From NCBI GenBank assembly GCA_000711775.1, contig ARYC01000091.1:1-64000 (forward strand): a stretch of 64,000 nt of DNA. The letters are read 5' to 3'. Position numbers and translations under genes: made by a program. Origin of the DNA: Oxytricha trifallax (taxonomy: Eukaryota > Ciliophora > Spirotrichea > Sporadotrichida > Oxytrichidae). The notes under the pieces were generated by a model that saw nothing but the letters and a program-made list of their open reading frames with translations, did not search any database and had not been told where the DNA came from. How positions within the stretch are numbered: position 1 is the first letter of the stretch; each line of letters starts with the position of its first letter. Shown here in pieces: positions 43,919-53,962 of the stretch.

Positions 43919-44179
43919 TTTTGTTATAGATCTTCAATCCATTAGAATCCAAAGACAGATATAGATTTAATTGCAAATTCCTCTGCTAAATTAGTTCAAA
44001 AAGTGACTGGGCATAAGGAGAAGAAAAAATCAATCGACATGAGTGTGGACATTAACTAAATGATTTAGATTATATTTAATTATATTTAGTTTTAATTTAT
44101 ATAAATTGGAATGCCTTAAGATGAGCATTAAATATATGTAGCTGGAGCAGGCAAAAATATTGTGAAGCCATATATTTGA
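43919..44179 (+). CDS. 3' end of an unknown gene
   Basis: TGA-free frame ending at 44,179: SSIHQNPKTDIDLIANSSAK, LVQKVTGHKEKKKSIDMSVD, then ...GMPQDEHQIYVAGAGKNIVK PYI. It follows copy B by 1 kb on the same strand but comes after the stop of B. No family recognised; the 5' part may be on other MDSs. Confidence 0.5.
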
Positions 44180-44264
44180 TTGATTAACGACTTATACTCC
44201 AAATTAAATATTTAGCAATTCACTGTTTAATACTAAAATCAAACCATCAATTTTAGTCGTGAAG

Positions 44265-44822
44265 TAGACGCATCTAATGTGTTGACGTGGCAAGTTGTGA
44301 ACTAGAAAAACTCCGAAAAACCACCTCGCCCCCTATTCCACTTCTCCCTGTACCGAGATGCATACGAGATAAGAGCCTAGCTATTAACTAGGAGTATCCC
44401 CCGCAGAGCTAGCAAAGATCTGCTTCTTGTAAACAATTAAAGGGGAGTCTGGAGAAAACTCTTACCAGGTTCCATCGCTACTGAGATAGTAGTCTCTGTC
44501 CTTTCGCTATGGTAGCCCCGCTCATTATCGTTGGCTTCTATGGTTCTCATCGTCTCACTTTTGAAGGTTGAGCACCACCTTCATCCTGCTCCCTATTACC
44601 TAGGAAGCTGAACTCACGCCAGGTAGCTCATCTAATGCAGGGAAATCCTTAGCGTGCAGACGACTCGAGGAGTCTAGGATCTGACAGATTGAACCCCGCC
44701 GACTGGCCCCTAATGCGGTGAACCCAGCAACCCCCTGCCTACCCTCAGCAGGCCTTAGTGTAGTAGAAAGCTCTATTAGAAAGTCTCCAGCCTAGGGCCC
44801 CTGTAGGTCACCCTATCCTTAT
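44265..44822. other. GC-rich island of unknown origin
   Basis: About 560 bp with roughly balanced base composition in a genome that is otherwise very AT-rich, with abrupt edges. The + strand has a TGA-free run of about 105 codons, though it is not clearly protein-like. The minus strand contains GGTTCAATC and many short G/C stems, suggestive of structured RNA, but no rRNA, tRNA, SRP or group II intron core was recognised. No second copy exists in the window. Confidence 0.5.
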
Positions 44823-44829
44823 AACTTTC

Positions 44830-46220
44830 TAATTTAATAATAAAAAATTAAAGGTATTAATTTGCCTAAACATTGAATTTAAATTTTAATGCCTCTTTAA
44901 ATAATTTAATCAACTTTAATTTAAATAAATATTATAAATCTATACTAAATTTCTAAATAAATATCTATCAAATATTAATATTTAAAAGTAATATTGTGAT
45001 GAATTTTTTAATTTTTAAAGTTAAGATTTATTAAATCAATTCATAATTAAAGAAAAATAGTTATAATATTCTATTAGAATTTGATGTTGTAAGTATCAAA
45101 AGAAAAAGACAATTATTAAGAATTGTCTTTTGTTTAAACCTTAGATTTCTTTAAATATTATAAAAACCAAAAAATTTAAGAAAACATTAATTTAAGTAAT
45201 ATGCGATTTAATAACTACATTAAAAATTAACTATTTTAGACTTCTAACTTTATATCAAACTCTCTTTCTAGCATACTTTGCTTAAAGAGATTATAATATA
45301 AAAAATTGTATATGTTTAAAATAGTTTATTAGATATAAAAAGTAAAGTTGGACAATTTATGCAAAAGGTATACTTATGTAAAATTAAATTCAGATCTATA
45401 AATTTATTTCATTTGAAAATTATACCATTAAATTCTTTTTATTTTACGAAATCAATTTCAAATATACGTTTTTATCTCAATAATTTTTGCAAAATAATAT
45501 TGTAAAATAGTTTCTTCCTTTGATCTACAGATAATTGATGCATCTGAAGTTTTAATAGATTCCCTTCTTCAGTCAAGTTATATAATAAAATATTGTATTA
45601 GAGTATCTTCATGTAATAATAAATTAATATATTTTAATCATTATAATACTTTTGTAAACATTTTATTTATTTTATAATAATCTATCAATGATTTAAATAG
45701 ATTCAGTATATGTTCTTTTTTCAACAATAAATAAAAAATTTATTTCTTATTAACCAATAATTTAAAATAATGACTCTTTAATCTGAATATACCGAATTAA
45801 TAAAATAAACTTACTATTAGAACAAAAAAAAACCAAAACTTTTCATTTTAATTATGAAAATATAATTAATATATTTCTATAGTTAATTTTTATTAGATAA
45901 AATTATAAAAAGTTTTATAAGTATATTTCATCATATTGATTTTATTTGTTTAACTTTAAATAGTTTATATGTTCTACATCTACCCATGGATTATATATTT
46001 ATTACTTAGATTGATGTTTACTAACAAATTTATTAATGTTTAAACATTATGCCTAATATATATAGTTGTTGCCTTTAATAAATTATCGCATTCTATTATT
46101 ACATATAAAAGAAATTTTAATGAATCAAAGTGATTTAGATTTAAACTTATTAGAAAATTAATCAAACATCATAATCTTAAAACTTATCGTACAAAATTCA
46201 TATATAGGTGACGGTTCAAC
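44830..46220. other. AT-rich DNA without recognisable feature
   Basis: Only a short hairpin near 45,099-45,133 (AAAGACAATT ... AATTGTCTTT) stands out. The left boundary of the MT-A70 element must lie in or just right of this stretch, but no terminal repeat was found. Confidence 0.5.
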
Positions 46221-47189
46221 TCAAGTTGTTTCCAAAAAGGTGAAGCCCTTCCTTATATTATTCTTTCTTGGAAAAATTTCTATGTTTAGTCTGTCAGGTG
46301 CAATGGTTTAAATGAAGTCGTAGATGCGGCTTGGCTTCTCAGAGTGGCTTTGCACTTCGTCATAGAATACAGTTTTTGCCTGATGGAATTGCACGATGTC
46401 CTTAACATCACCCTTTCTCCCAACCACAAATGACTCGTTACAATGTTGAGAATATTTTCCCCAACCAGAGTAAAGAACTCCATTCTTTGTAAGTATGATC
46501 CATTCACCTTGATCTACCTTCGAGTATCCATGCTATTTGAGGAATTGTCGAGCTAGTTCCTTCTTCTGATTCACTATCCATGTGATGATGAGTCCTCTTT
46601 CCTGAATTAATTCGACAGGCATTCTCAATATTTTCTAATCACTCATGGTTGGATACCGTAGGTCTTGCCTAAGTCTCCATGGAGGGTCCATTAATATAAC
46701 TTCGTATAACCTGCCATTAGCTTTGTGGCAATCCTCTTCAATTTGCCCCCACATCCTCAAGTTCTTGACGTCTCCTTCGTACAGCACTTGGTTCTTAAGA
46801 TTTTTATAAGTGAGATTCTTCGCCTTTTGTTTGTCAGGTATCAGTTCGTGACCTTTATTGATCTTAAGAGTGACAATTTTTGGACCCCTAAATATTCCCA
46901 TCTTCTCGTCAGCATCTTTCCTCTTTTTAATAATTTAATCATGTCTGTAGTTGTTTTAGCATTTGACCTCGTGCTTTTCTCTGTCGTTACTTCTGGTGAA
47001 TTCCTTCAAACAATAAATGCATACTCTCTTGGATTTGTACAAATCCTTTTTATCTTACTTGTTCTCTTCCCTATGTCGTTGATTGAGATGCGAGTTCAAT
47101 GAGTTGCCTTGCGTTTAACTTTTGCTGCAGTAAGAACACTTTACCAGCTCGGTAGCATCAACATGCTCATAATCTAATTTCTTTCCCAT
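46221..47189 (-). CDS. Two-zinc-finger MT-A70 adenine methyltransferase, intact
   Basis: 322 codons from ATG at 47,189 to TGA at 46,221, with seven TAA/TAG read as Gln and no TGA or frameshift. Residues 18-39 form a C2H2 finger (C18, C21, H34, H39) and 57-77 a C2HC finger (C57, C60, H73, C77). The MT-A70 domain follows: DPPW at 168-171 (ILMDPPWRLRQDLRYPTMSD), ITWIVNQ 202-208, FVVGRKGD 254-261, HSEKPSRIYDFI 282-293, IEIFPRK 303-309. DPPW is the AdoMet/adenine catalytic motif of the family that includes METTL3 and the ciliate DNA 6mA enzyme MTA1. The expected product is N6-methyladenine in DNA (the fingers suggest DNA) or RNA. The C-terminal GW-xx-WG end of the family is reduced (GFTFLE). Confidence 0.92.
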
Positions 47190-48022
47190 TTTTAATTATT
47201 AGCTTTTTATAATTATTCCTGTACTATATTTAAAAATTTTTTTTTTATATTTTTGGCGAATTATTTTAATTTATTTTAAATCCGCAAAATATTTATAGAG
47301 GACTTTTTGTCGCAAATCATTAATGAGAGTTATTTCACATCTTACGTATGCATTTAGCTTCTTTATTTTATTATAGTAACTTTTCTTAACTTTATTACTT
47401 TGAAATTTTGATATTATTTTAAGTTTATTTTTAAATTGAATAGACTTTAATATCATCTTATTGATTTTAATTTTGCTATTTTGAATATATAAACTTCAAT
47501 TATAAATAAGTTTTTAATTTATTTAGACATTAGAGAGAAGAAACATAAAAAATAATACTAAAGATAAACCCCAAATTTTTTTAATTTAATTATAGATGTA
47601 ATTAGATGTAATTTCTATAAGTATATTAATTCATTTTGTAGGAATTTTTTATAAACTAAAAATAATATAGAATTATTAAACATTTTAAGGGTTTATTTAT
47701 AAAACCAAATTTAAGGTAATTTCCAAAATAATAACTTATTCAAATAATTTATTTATGTTGCAACTTATTGAATTTATGAAAATATAGACATAGTTTAAAT
47801 ACTTGGAATCCTAAAAAATATTTTTATGTATAACCTCATTTTTAATTGAATAAATTATTATATATTAAAATTAATTCCATTTAAAATAGCTAATCCGAAA
47901 TCAATTGATGACGATTAATGCAGCCCCAAAATTCTCACAGGTTTGTTCAAAAGGTTAGTTTGGTTTAAATTATATGTATATATATATATATATAACATAT
48001 CAGATAATCAATAAATATTATT
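47190..48022. other. Intergenic region between divergent genes of the MT-A70 element
   Basis: About 830 bp, AT-rich, with a (TA)n tract near 47,975 and no ORF of note. By analogy with TBEs it should contain the divergent promoters, but the TBE motif GCTCCTAATTAAGTAC was not seen. Confidence 0.5.
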
Positions 48023-48944
48023 ATGTTAAACCTTTCCATAACTGATCATTATAAAAAAGCAATAGATAAAGACGAAGTTCGTTCGATGTTCAGGAATCTT
48101 AGCTGGGTGCCTAAATTAATAACAGAAATTTCTAAAGTATACTTTATAATATTATAACTTTTCTATTTAAGACTGCGATGAACAAGCAATCTGTGACTGG
48201 CCATGATGCGAGGGAGATAACTCAAAACTTCCTCTCCAAGAGTGACATGATCACATACTTGAAGTATAATTGTAAGATTAAGTTTCGCTTCATTTGTTTA
48301 GGAGGCTACTTCCTGCCCACTGAAGATCACAATACCATCCAATTTTTGAAGGACTTTTTCTCGGGAGACAAATCTGCTAAAAGCTGGCAATGTGATGAAT
48401 TTCAATGTGCCATACTATGAAGAGCTCTCTGTAGAGAAAAAATTTAGATAGGCAAAAGATGACCCTGAAATCATTAAGTTCATGAACTACTACGCAGATT
48501 ACCAAGTAGTACCTGATAGAAAATATTTTTACGGAGTGCTGGGTACGCTTTGGCCCAGTTATTTATCCGAACTCATCAAGCATGCAAAAAATTTTAGAAA
48601 CAAAGTAAACTCGGATGAAGAGGCCAAAGAAAAAATTTATATCAGAGATGACATCTTTCAGAAACTGAAATCTGAGCCTTTCTTTTCGAGTAAGTATAAA
48701 CTATTCAAGCAAACCTACTTTATAGAGACGAAAAGCAAGGATTTATTGATGATGAAGTTCCGATCAAAGCCCAGAGGCCAAAGGTAAAAAAGGAAGTACC
48801 ATGAAATTTCTTAGCCGTTCACCGTTCTAAGACTTTAAGGCCAAGGTGGAAGACTATGGTGAAGGGATGCCTGAGAATATTCCACTTGAGATGATTCAAG
48901 ATTTTTCAGGGAAGAGAAACACAGAAGATGTCAAAATGAAATGA
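48023..48944 (+). pseudogene. 22-kD-like gene of the MT-A70 element
   Basis: The body from ATG 48,178 (MNKQSVTGHDAREITQNFL) aligns with the TBE 22-kD protein: GGYFLPTEDHNTIQFLKDF against VGLFLPTMEGTKISFLRAI, and PDRKYFYGVLGTLWPSYLSE against PERNYFFGILATIKGDYLKE. A frame change near 48,385 separates two halves. An upstream open segment (48,023-48,136; LSITDHYKKAIDKDEVRSMF) could be a first exon joined by a 35-nt GTATAC...TTTAAG intron. A GTAAGT after PFFSS, at the place of the TBE intron, is likely a second intron (36 nt). The C-terminal part (DFKAKVEDYGEGMPENIPLE) is in another frame. Confidence 0.7.
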
Positions 48945-48981
48945 ATATAAAGTGTAATTATTGAGTATATTATACTCTTAC

Positions 48982-50020
48982 TCAAGTATATAAAGCTAAA
49001 TAGCGTTTAATTTTTATAACATGCCTTTAAATTATTTTACTTATAATGCCTCTCTCTAATGACTCAATGCTCTTTACGATAACATTTCGGTGCTTATTTT
49101 AGCTCATCATAAAATCATTTTCTACTACTTTTTGCTTTTACTGTCATTTTACTTAAGCAAACATCTCCTCGATACAGTGATACTCTTAAGAGTAAGGCGC
49201 ATTGAACAAGCAGGACCATCTCAACAATTGGAGTTTTTCTTTTACTGCTATGCTGTGATGGCACCTTAGGTTATCACAAAATATAAGAACATTTTCTTTT
49301 TTATCTACTGTATTCAAATAGTTCAGGAAATCGACTACATCCTCTGTCTTTACCGATTTAGGCTTAATCATGAATTCTTCGAGTCCTATATCATTGCTAA
49401 CCCCTACTATTGCTGCTATTGTTTGCAAATTTATGCCTTCTCTCCTGGCCAACTGATTAGATTATGGTTTGGCCCATGCTTTCATGCGAACTGTATATGG
49501 TTTAAAAATGATCTCATCAACATAAATTAATCATTAGTCTGTCGAAATTGCTTTAAGAAGTGTATTAAATCGCTCTACTCTTTGCTTGTAGATAGCTGCT
49601 AACTTATGTTCTGTCAACTAATATACACTCTTCATCGACATATATTAAATTCCGTCCTTCTTATACAAGCTAAAGAGTTGCATATAGCTTATGCTAGTCT
49701 CAGGAAACATCCTTTGAAAAAGCCTACAGCGAGGATCTATAGAGTATGACTTTCATTTCTCAAGAGTCTACTCGCTGAGAAGAAATTGTATTTGATGTCA
49801 AGAAAGTTTTGCTTTTACAGGCCTACCTCTCTTTTTTGTTGTCTTGTAGCTTTGAAAGATGGCATTGCAGATCTTGCGTAAGTGGGCTATAGATAAGCCA
49901 AGAAGGTAGCTTATATTCTTGTAAGTCAAAGCATGAGCTCACTTGGGCCTTGGTGTAGCGTACCATACCTCAATAACAAGACGTAGTTTCCCTTTACAGA
50001 GATTATTCCTTAACTCTCAT
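48982..50020 (-). pseudogene. DD34E transposase of the MT-A70 element, five in-frame TGA
   Basis: Colinear with the TBE transposase: TYKNISYLLGLSIAHLRKIC / NYKSIALLLKRSPSTVRSHC, and the catalytic residues are all there: YVDEIIF, FCDNLRCHH and YHCIEEMF with D-34-E spacing. The reading frame holds for over 330 codons except for TGA at five places (for example LEK-TGA-KSYSI, where the TBE has LKYWAHFSL, and DQ-TGA-LIYVDE). The exact start is uncertain: ATGs at 50,020 and 50,027 are in other frames. It is probably inactive unless UGA is read through. Confidence 0.8.
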
Positions 50021-50435
50021 GTGTCATTTCAATTTTACTAATTTATTCTATATATATATATATAAAATTGATTACTAAAAGTTTTATTAAAAATTAAATT
50101 AAATGCATTATTAAGCTTTAATTTCAACAAAAACTAAGGTATAAATTAAAATAATGTTTGAATTTTATTTTTTCTTAACTCCTTATTTCATTTATGATTA
50201 TACATTGGGTTTAAATTTAATATCCAAAGTTTTTATATTTATTACTATAAAATGAGATTATGTTAAATTAGATCAAGAAATTATTAAGAAATATATAAAT
50301 ATATGTAATTTGAGTCTATATTAAAATTTCACTTGATATTTATAAGATTGTAATTGAGTTATTATATTGATATAAATATATACTCATCAAAATTAGATAC
50401 TTATTTTTAAACTAATAAATTAATACATTCATATT

Positions 50436-52731
50436 GTTCTAACCGAGACCCCCCCACCCCCCCCTTTATAATAAATTTTTCAAATTATATGAAAAACATA
50501 TTCTTATGCTTTGAATCATGATCAATCTTAAAAAAATATTGCCCTACGGGCAGCTACTGTTATTTATTATTATATTTGATAAGCTTCACTACGTCCGTCG
50601 ACTTATTTGGATACATGCTTGTATAGGAAAATATTACAAATAAATTTTATTTTTGAGTGCATTAATTTAATTTTTATTATATATATTAATATAAACGAAC
50701 CCAAATTCTATTTAATAATTTTTTATATCTACATTCGTCTTTATTGGGCATAAAACTTTAAAATAATATAATAAACATTTACACTTTTGTAAATATTTGT
50801 CTTATCATATCTTTATTAATAAGAAAATAATATATTAAAAATCAAACAATATCTAATTATTTTATTTAATATTTTAATGATTAACAATAGTAGATTAATT
50901 TTCTTAATCATTTAATATAAATAAAATTATACCTTTTATCAAAGATTTTTATTTTTCAAATTCATTGATAATTTTATAAGTTCGATTTCTCAAAATATCA
51001 CAAGAAAAAAATAATAAAATTGAGATTTAGCAAACAATCACTCATTTGAATTTCAGTTAAAATTTTTAATTGCGTTTGCTGGTCCTTCTTATGAAATTCA
51101 AACAAAATTCCATTTTAATTTTGTTTAATTATAAATATATCAATATAACTAAGGTTGAGTATTTAGATAACTAAATATTTATCAAATAAATTTTAACAAA
51201 GAATTATGAATATTATTTTAATAATTTAATAAGACTTATAATAAAAATAATTAATAAAATTCTCAAATACTCATGAGTGTTCGAGTAAATTACATTAGAA
51301 TGACAATTAAATTAATATTTCTTGATTAAGGAATCAAAACTTTCTTATTTAAACTTTAATAATTCTATATAGATTTTTATCTTTCTTACCATGAATAATA
51401 TAGATTCATGAATTTGTAGTTTATGTATTATATTATCCACAAACTTAATGTTATATACCTTAAATAGAACATCGTTCCATCACATATTAATTATCGCTAA
51501 TTCTATATAGAGTTAATCTTAAGTTTAAAAAGGATGTGTTTTATTAGATTAATTAAAACTATATAGTTCAAACTCTTCAGTAGTAATTTTTTTAAGAGCT
51601 TTTTTAGCATCTCAATAAAATGAAATTAGTGAAGACATTATAAATTATATAAGTGAAGATGACAATTTTAGTATATATTCTATAATTTAATTTTTATATA
51701 TTTAATGGATGCATCACCAAGTTTTAAAAAGTTGGTGATGCATCACCAACTTTTTAGAACTTGGTGATGCATCCGAAAATTAATATAATATGCTAAAAAT
51801 GCATAATCAAAGAGTTTAGCAGATATCCAAAAGAATGAATAGTAGCTCTATAGATTAAAGTTTGTTCAGTTTGAAAAAATAGTCAATTAAATCTCTCATT
51901 ATCTTTCCAAATAAAGTTTTATAAATCCTGTTTAAAACATATTAAGTTTATTTAGAAATCTACAGAAGAAAAAAAAACGTGTAAGTATTAAATAATGATT
52001 AATAGAAAAGGCTAATTTTTTCTTGAAGTTTGAGGCATTATATAATCTTTAAGATTTAGAGTTATTATTTGTAACTGATTTTATCCAAGATAAGATAAAG
52101 AGGAATTATAATTTTTAATGAGATGAGTTGTGTATGGACCCTAAAAATGAATTAATTTATATAAATTATAAAAAATGAATTTAATTAATAGTGTGTTAAT
52201 GAAATGGCTAAGCTATCTTACTAAAATATAAAATGAACTCATTGAATTAAAAATTCTAACTTGTATAAAATAATTTAATTAAAAATTTTCTCTTAAACTA
52301 TTTAAAAATGATTTCATAATTAATAAAGATATGATAAGACAAATATTTACAAAAGTGTAAATGTTTATTATATTATTTTAAAGTATTATGCCCAATAAAG
52401 ACGATTGTAGATATAAAAAATTATTAAATAGAATTTGGGTTCGTTTATATTAATAGATATAATAAAAATAAAATTAATGCACTCATAAATAAAATGCTTT
52501 TGTAATATTTTCCTATACAAGCATGTATCAAAAAAAGTCGACGGACGTAGTGAAGCTTATCAAATATAATAATAAATAACAGTAGCTGCCCGCAGGGCAA
52601 CATTTTCTTTTTAGATAGATCATGATTCAAAGCATAAGAATATGTTTTTCATATAATTTGAAAAATTTTATTATAAAGGGGGGAGGGAGGGTCATATATT
52701 TTTCATGGTGGGGGGGGGTCTCGGTCAGAAC
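50436..52731. mobile_element. 2.3-kb element with terminal inverted repeats of about 385 bp
   Basis: The ends are GTTCTAACCGAGACCCCCCC and its near-inverse GGGGGTCTCGGTCAGAAC; inner parts of the repeats stay alignable to about 50,820 and 52,318. Paralogue B has a simple AT-rich stretch at the corresponding place (24,555-24,670), showing that this is an insertion upstream of copy C. Each repeat contains a small ORF (left: INLKKILPYGQLLLFIIIFD, later HYVRRL), which is of doubtful meaning. The interior has no transposase; it is likely nonautonomous. Confidence 0.8.
51705..51773. repeat. Nested 66-bp palindrome
   Basis: Centre of the 2.3-kb element: GATGCATCACCAA and its inverse TTGGTGATGCATC alternate four times, so that each half is itself palindromic. 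It can extrude as one long or two short hairpins. Confidence 0.85.
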
Positions 52732-53022
52732 ACACATATGATTCATCATAAAAAAGAGAAATTATAACTCTCATTTTTCTGTATTTATTTTTTTAAATCA
52801 TAAAAGTAGAGTAAGTATTCCATTAAGATAGAAAAACATAAACGAATTTTCTTTATATCAAAATTAAATTTTAACCATTATTATAACTAAAAACTTTATA
52901 AAAGACAAACTTGAACCTAAGATCATTAAAATAAGACTATTGCAAAAATATTTAATAAATATAAATACAACACAAGTTTTGCATTTATATTATAATTCAT
53001 TAATAAGTTTTCTGACCGACCG

Positions 53023-53939
53023 ACACCCGACCCTCTCCGTACCCTCCTTCTTGGTAGTACCCCCTTTCTTGTTATTACCCCCCCGTACCCCCTAAAATAT
53101 CCTATTTCATATCAAATTTCTATACTCAGGGTCTAAATCGATTTCCATCTTGACTTCTCGACATCATAAATTTTATTTTTTATATATAAAATTTCATATA
53201 TTTTTCAAAATTTATTAATTCTATGTTAGTGCCTTCTAAGATATGATTTTTAAGTTTTGAAAAATTTCACAATGTTTTTCAACATTTTTTGCCTATCTCA
53301 TGTGATAAATAAATTAAAAAAAATTTTATTGAAAATATTAGAATTTGATTTCTAATTATTTTTTATTAACCACCATAAACAAATTTTAGTAAAAAATATT
53401 AATCGCTTAAATCAACTTCATTCGACGTAATTCCAAGAAAAAGCATGATTAATTTTTCAAATTTTTTAATAATATTTTATTCATTATTAAATATAAAAAA
53501 TTTGAAAAATTAATCATGCTTTTTCTTGGAATTACGTCGAATGAAGTTGATTTAAGCGATAAATATTTTTTACTAAAATTTGTTTATGGTGTTCAATAAA
53601 AAATAATTAGAAATCAAATTCTAATATTTTCAATAAAATTTTTTTTAATTTATTTATCACATGAGATAGGCAAAAAATGTTGAAAAACATTGTGAAATTT
53701 TTCAAAACTTAAAAATCATATCTTAGAAGGCACTAACATAGAATTAATAAATTTTGAAAAATATATGAAATTTTATATATAAAAAATAAAATTTATGATG
53801 TCGAGAAGTCAAGATGGAAATCGATTTAGACCCTGAGTATAGAAATTTGATATGAAATAGGATATTTTAGGGGGTACGGGGGGGTAATAACAAGAAAGGG
53901 GGTACTACCAAGAAGGAGGGTACGGAGAGGGTCGGGTGT
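53023..53939. mobile_element. Near-perfect 0.9-kb foldback element with C-rich ends
   Basis: Two arms of about 450 bp are almost identical inverses with a spacer of about 15 bp centred near 53,481. The outer 80 bp is CCC-rich (ACACCCGACCCTCTCCGTAC; later TTACCCCCCCGTACCCCCTA). Copy B lacks it at the matching place (about 24,820), so it inserted recently just upstream of the start codon of copy C, 24 bp from the ATG. Confidence 0.9.
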
Positions 53940-53962
53940 GGTAAGAACAAATAAGCAACAAA

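Larger units (their letters stand above)
46221..50020. mobile_element. Divergent TBE-like transposon carrying an MT-A70 methyltransferase
   Basis: The gene order and orientation equal those of a TBE (left gene -, middle 22-kD-like gene +, right transposase -), and the middle and right genes are homologous to the TBE 22-kD and 42-kD genes. The left gene keeps the two zinc fingers but has a methyltransferase instead of the kinase. No telomeric ends or other inverted repeats were found, so the limits given are those of the genes. The transposase has five in-frame TGA and the 22-kD-like gene at least one frameshift, while the methyltransferase gene is intact. Confidence 0.8.

Noticed and set aside
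44265..44822. tRNA or rRNA genes in the GC-rich island
   Set aside because: GGTTCAATC resembles a B box but no matching A box or cloverleaf was found, and no rRNA core sequence was recognised.
46286..46507. A 73-codon minus ORF in the methyltransferase region
   Set aside because: It is an out-of-frame shadow; the true frame continues through TAG/TAA read as Gln.
46725..47102. A 125-codon + strand ORF
   Set aside because: It is antisense to the zinc-finger part of the MT-A70 gene, which has far better motif support.
52445..52630. Hydrophobic 61-codon minus ORF
   Set aside because: It lies inside the terminal repeat and has a mirror copy in the other repeat; more likely a by-product of the repeat sequence than a gene.
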